From assembly GCA_963748075.1 (NCBI GenBank), contig CAVVHQ010000018.1, positions 1 to 64,000 on the forward strand: 64,000 nucleotides of DNA, written 5' to 3'. Position numbers and translations under genes: made by a program. Positions 63,083-64,000 of the stretch are shown here, piece after piece (the first letter of the stretch is position 1; each line of letters starts with the position of its first letter). Below the pieces are notes generated by a model. The model was not told the origin of the DNA. It saw nothing but the letters and a program-made list of their open reading frames with translations, and ran no database searches. Source of the DNA: VRUE01 sp963748075 (GTDB lineage: Bacteria > Actinomycetota > Thermoleophilia > Solirubrobacterales > 70-9).

Positions 63083-64000
63083 GCGGAGCTCTTGCCGAGC
63101 AGCTGACGGGCGACGATCAGCAGCTGGATCTGCTGGGTGCCCTCGAAGATGTCGAGGATCTTCGCGTCGCGGGCCCACTTCTCCAGCAGCTCGTCCTCGC
63201 CGTAGCCGGCGGCGCCGCAGAGCTCGACGCAGCCGAGCGCGACGTCGACGCAGGTGCGGCCCGCCTTCGCCTTCGCCATCGAGGCCTGCAGCGAGTTCGG
63301 CTTGCTGTTGTCGGCCATCCAGGCGGCCTGCAGGGTCAGCAGGCGGGCCGCCTCGTAGTCGGCCTCCATCTCCAGGAAGCGGGCGACGGCGGCGGGCTGC
63401 GAGAGGGCCGGGCGGTCGTAGTCGATCTCGACCCCGGCCTCGGCGAGCAGCTCGCGGGTCCGCTCCAGCGCGGCGCGGGCGACGCCGACCGCCATCGCCG
63501 CGACCAGCGGGCGGGTGTTGTCGAAGGTCTGCATCGCCCCGGCGAAACCCTGCTTGACGTCGATCTCGGGGCTGCCGAGCAGGGCCTCCTTCGGCACCCG
63601 GCAGTCCTGGAGGGTGAAGTTGGCGGTGTCGGAGGCGCGGATCCCGAGCTTGTGCTCGAGCCGGTCGAGCTTCAGCCCGGGGTTGTCGCGCTCGACGATG
63701 AACGACTTGATCGCGGCCCGGCCCTTGGAGCGGTCGAGCGTGGCCCAGACGACGATCAGCTCGGCGCGGTCGCCGGAGGTGACGAAGATCTTCTCGCCGT
63801 TGAGCACGTACTCGTCGCCGTCGAGCTCGGCCGTGGTGCGGATCGAGGCCGAGTCCGAGCCGGCCTCCGGCTCGGTGATCGCCATCGCCGCCCACTTGCC
63901 GCCGTAGCGCTCCAGCTGCTCCTCGCTCGCCACCGAGGCGATCGCCGAGTTGCCGAGGCCCTGGCGGGGCATCGAGAGCAGCAGGCCGACGTCGCCCCAG
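63083..64000 (-). CDS. Acyl-CoA dehydrogenase (copy B), partial at the window end
   Basis: The protein part seen matches copy A with nine residue differences in about 295 aligned and no indel (for example SDSASIRTTAE for SDSAAIRTTAE). The match starts exactly at 63083 (copy A 58306) after a short CGCGGAGC; there the copy loses its stop and reads SSAERQAAGERRG into the FabG region. The 5' end is beyond the window. Confidence 0.85.

Noticed and set aside
60847..63972. A single 1041-codon minus-strand reading frame
   Set aside because: It joins the acyl-CoA dehydrogenase copy, an out-of-frame passage through the FabG gene and MaoC. The middle is Arg/Pro-rich nonsense; the real genes are given separately.

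Overview
The window is 64 kb of very GC-rich DNA that reads as chromosome of a high-GC Gram-positive (actinobacterium), most likely class Thermoleophilia. Supporting points are an actinobacterial SOS box before lexA, a furA-katG pair with a mycobacterium-like FurA operator, GTG/TTG starts and GTGA/ATGA gene overlaps, a type A RNase P RNA, a c-di-AMP riboswitch before an RlpA-like gene, and an AlkB-rubredoxin-TetR unit. The class-level placement is inference.

1-12 kb: a glycosyltransferase, an SDR, cytochrome c maturation genes (ccmE with a Cys heme ligand, ccmF with a CcmI-like tail), secG, an alkane hydroxylase operon with an operator palindrome, an AbrB/VapC toxin-antitoxin pair, dtd, an MFS exporter, and a sugar kinase with an inositol-phosphatase-like gene. 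12-19 kb: a stress or dormancy-like neighbourhood (small acidic protein, DUF2267 protein, phosphoribosyltransferase, frameshifted erythromycin-esterase family gene, site-2 protease with CBS domains, VTT-like protein, frameshifted DHFR-family gene, cupin, PP-loop ATPase). 19-30.5 kb: one long co-directional operon for a soluble group 3b-type [NiFe] hydrogenase (beta, cNMP-binding protein, gamma, delta, alpha), its endopeptidase, and HypC, a second HypC-like protein, HypD (frameshifted), HypE, HypA, HypB and HypF. Perfect or near-perfect palindromes sit at several gene ends in this operon, and one removes the stop between the endopeptidase and HypC.

30.6-38.4 kb: phasin-like small proteins, a lipid/ester cluster (SRPBCC protein, acyltransferase, SCP2-alpha/beta hydrolase fusion), a class I HMG-CoA reductase, a ClC channel and a DUF2252 protein. 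38.5-40.3 kb is a decayed island ending at tRNA-Leu(GAG): a DUF1778/GNAT toxin-antitoxin pair with a truncated toxin, a DUF5678-like plus retropepsin-like pair, and an integrase remnant. 40.4-45.4 kb: lexA, an SDR remnant, rnpB, a c-di-AMP riboswitch with an RlpA-like gene, a secreted protein, a Cys-less AhpD-like protein and glnA. 45.5-51.4 kb: an MMPL transporter, a DUF255 protein and a GGDEF-EAL protein. 51.7-53.2 kb: two toxin-antitoxin modules around a tRNA 3' fragment. 53.4-56.1 kb: katG-furA. 56.2-64 kb: fatty-acid genes (acyl-CoA synthetase, acyl-CoA dehydrogenases, MaoC hydratase, FabG4-like reductase), with a recent duplication of one acyl-CoA dehydrogenase whose second copy cuts into the FabG gene.

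The most interesting signals are a 43-bp element with a TTTTCCCCGATG core shared by three loci (upstream of the 12.3 kb gene, of the DUF2267 gene and of a phasin-like gene), and a set of long palindromes placed inside or exactly at the ends of coding sequences, several of which are translated as protein tails. An unusually large number of genes carry one- or two-base frameshifts; this is either decay or assembly error and needs read-level checking.
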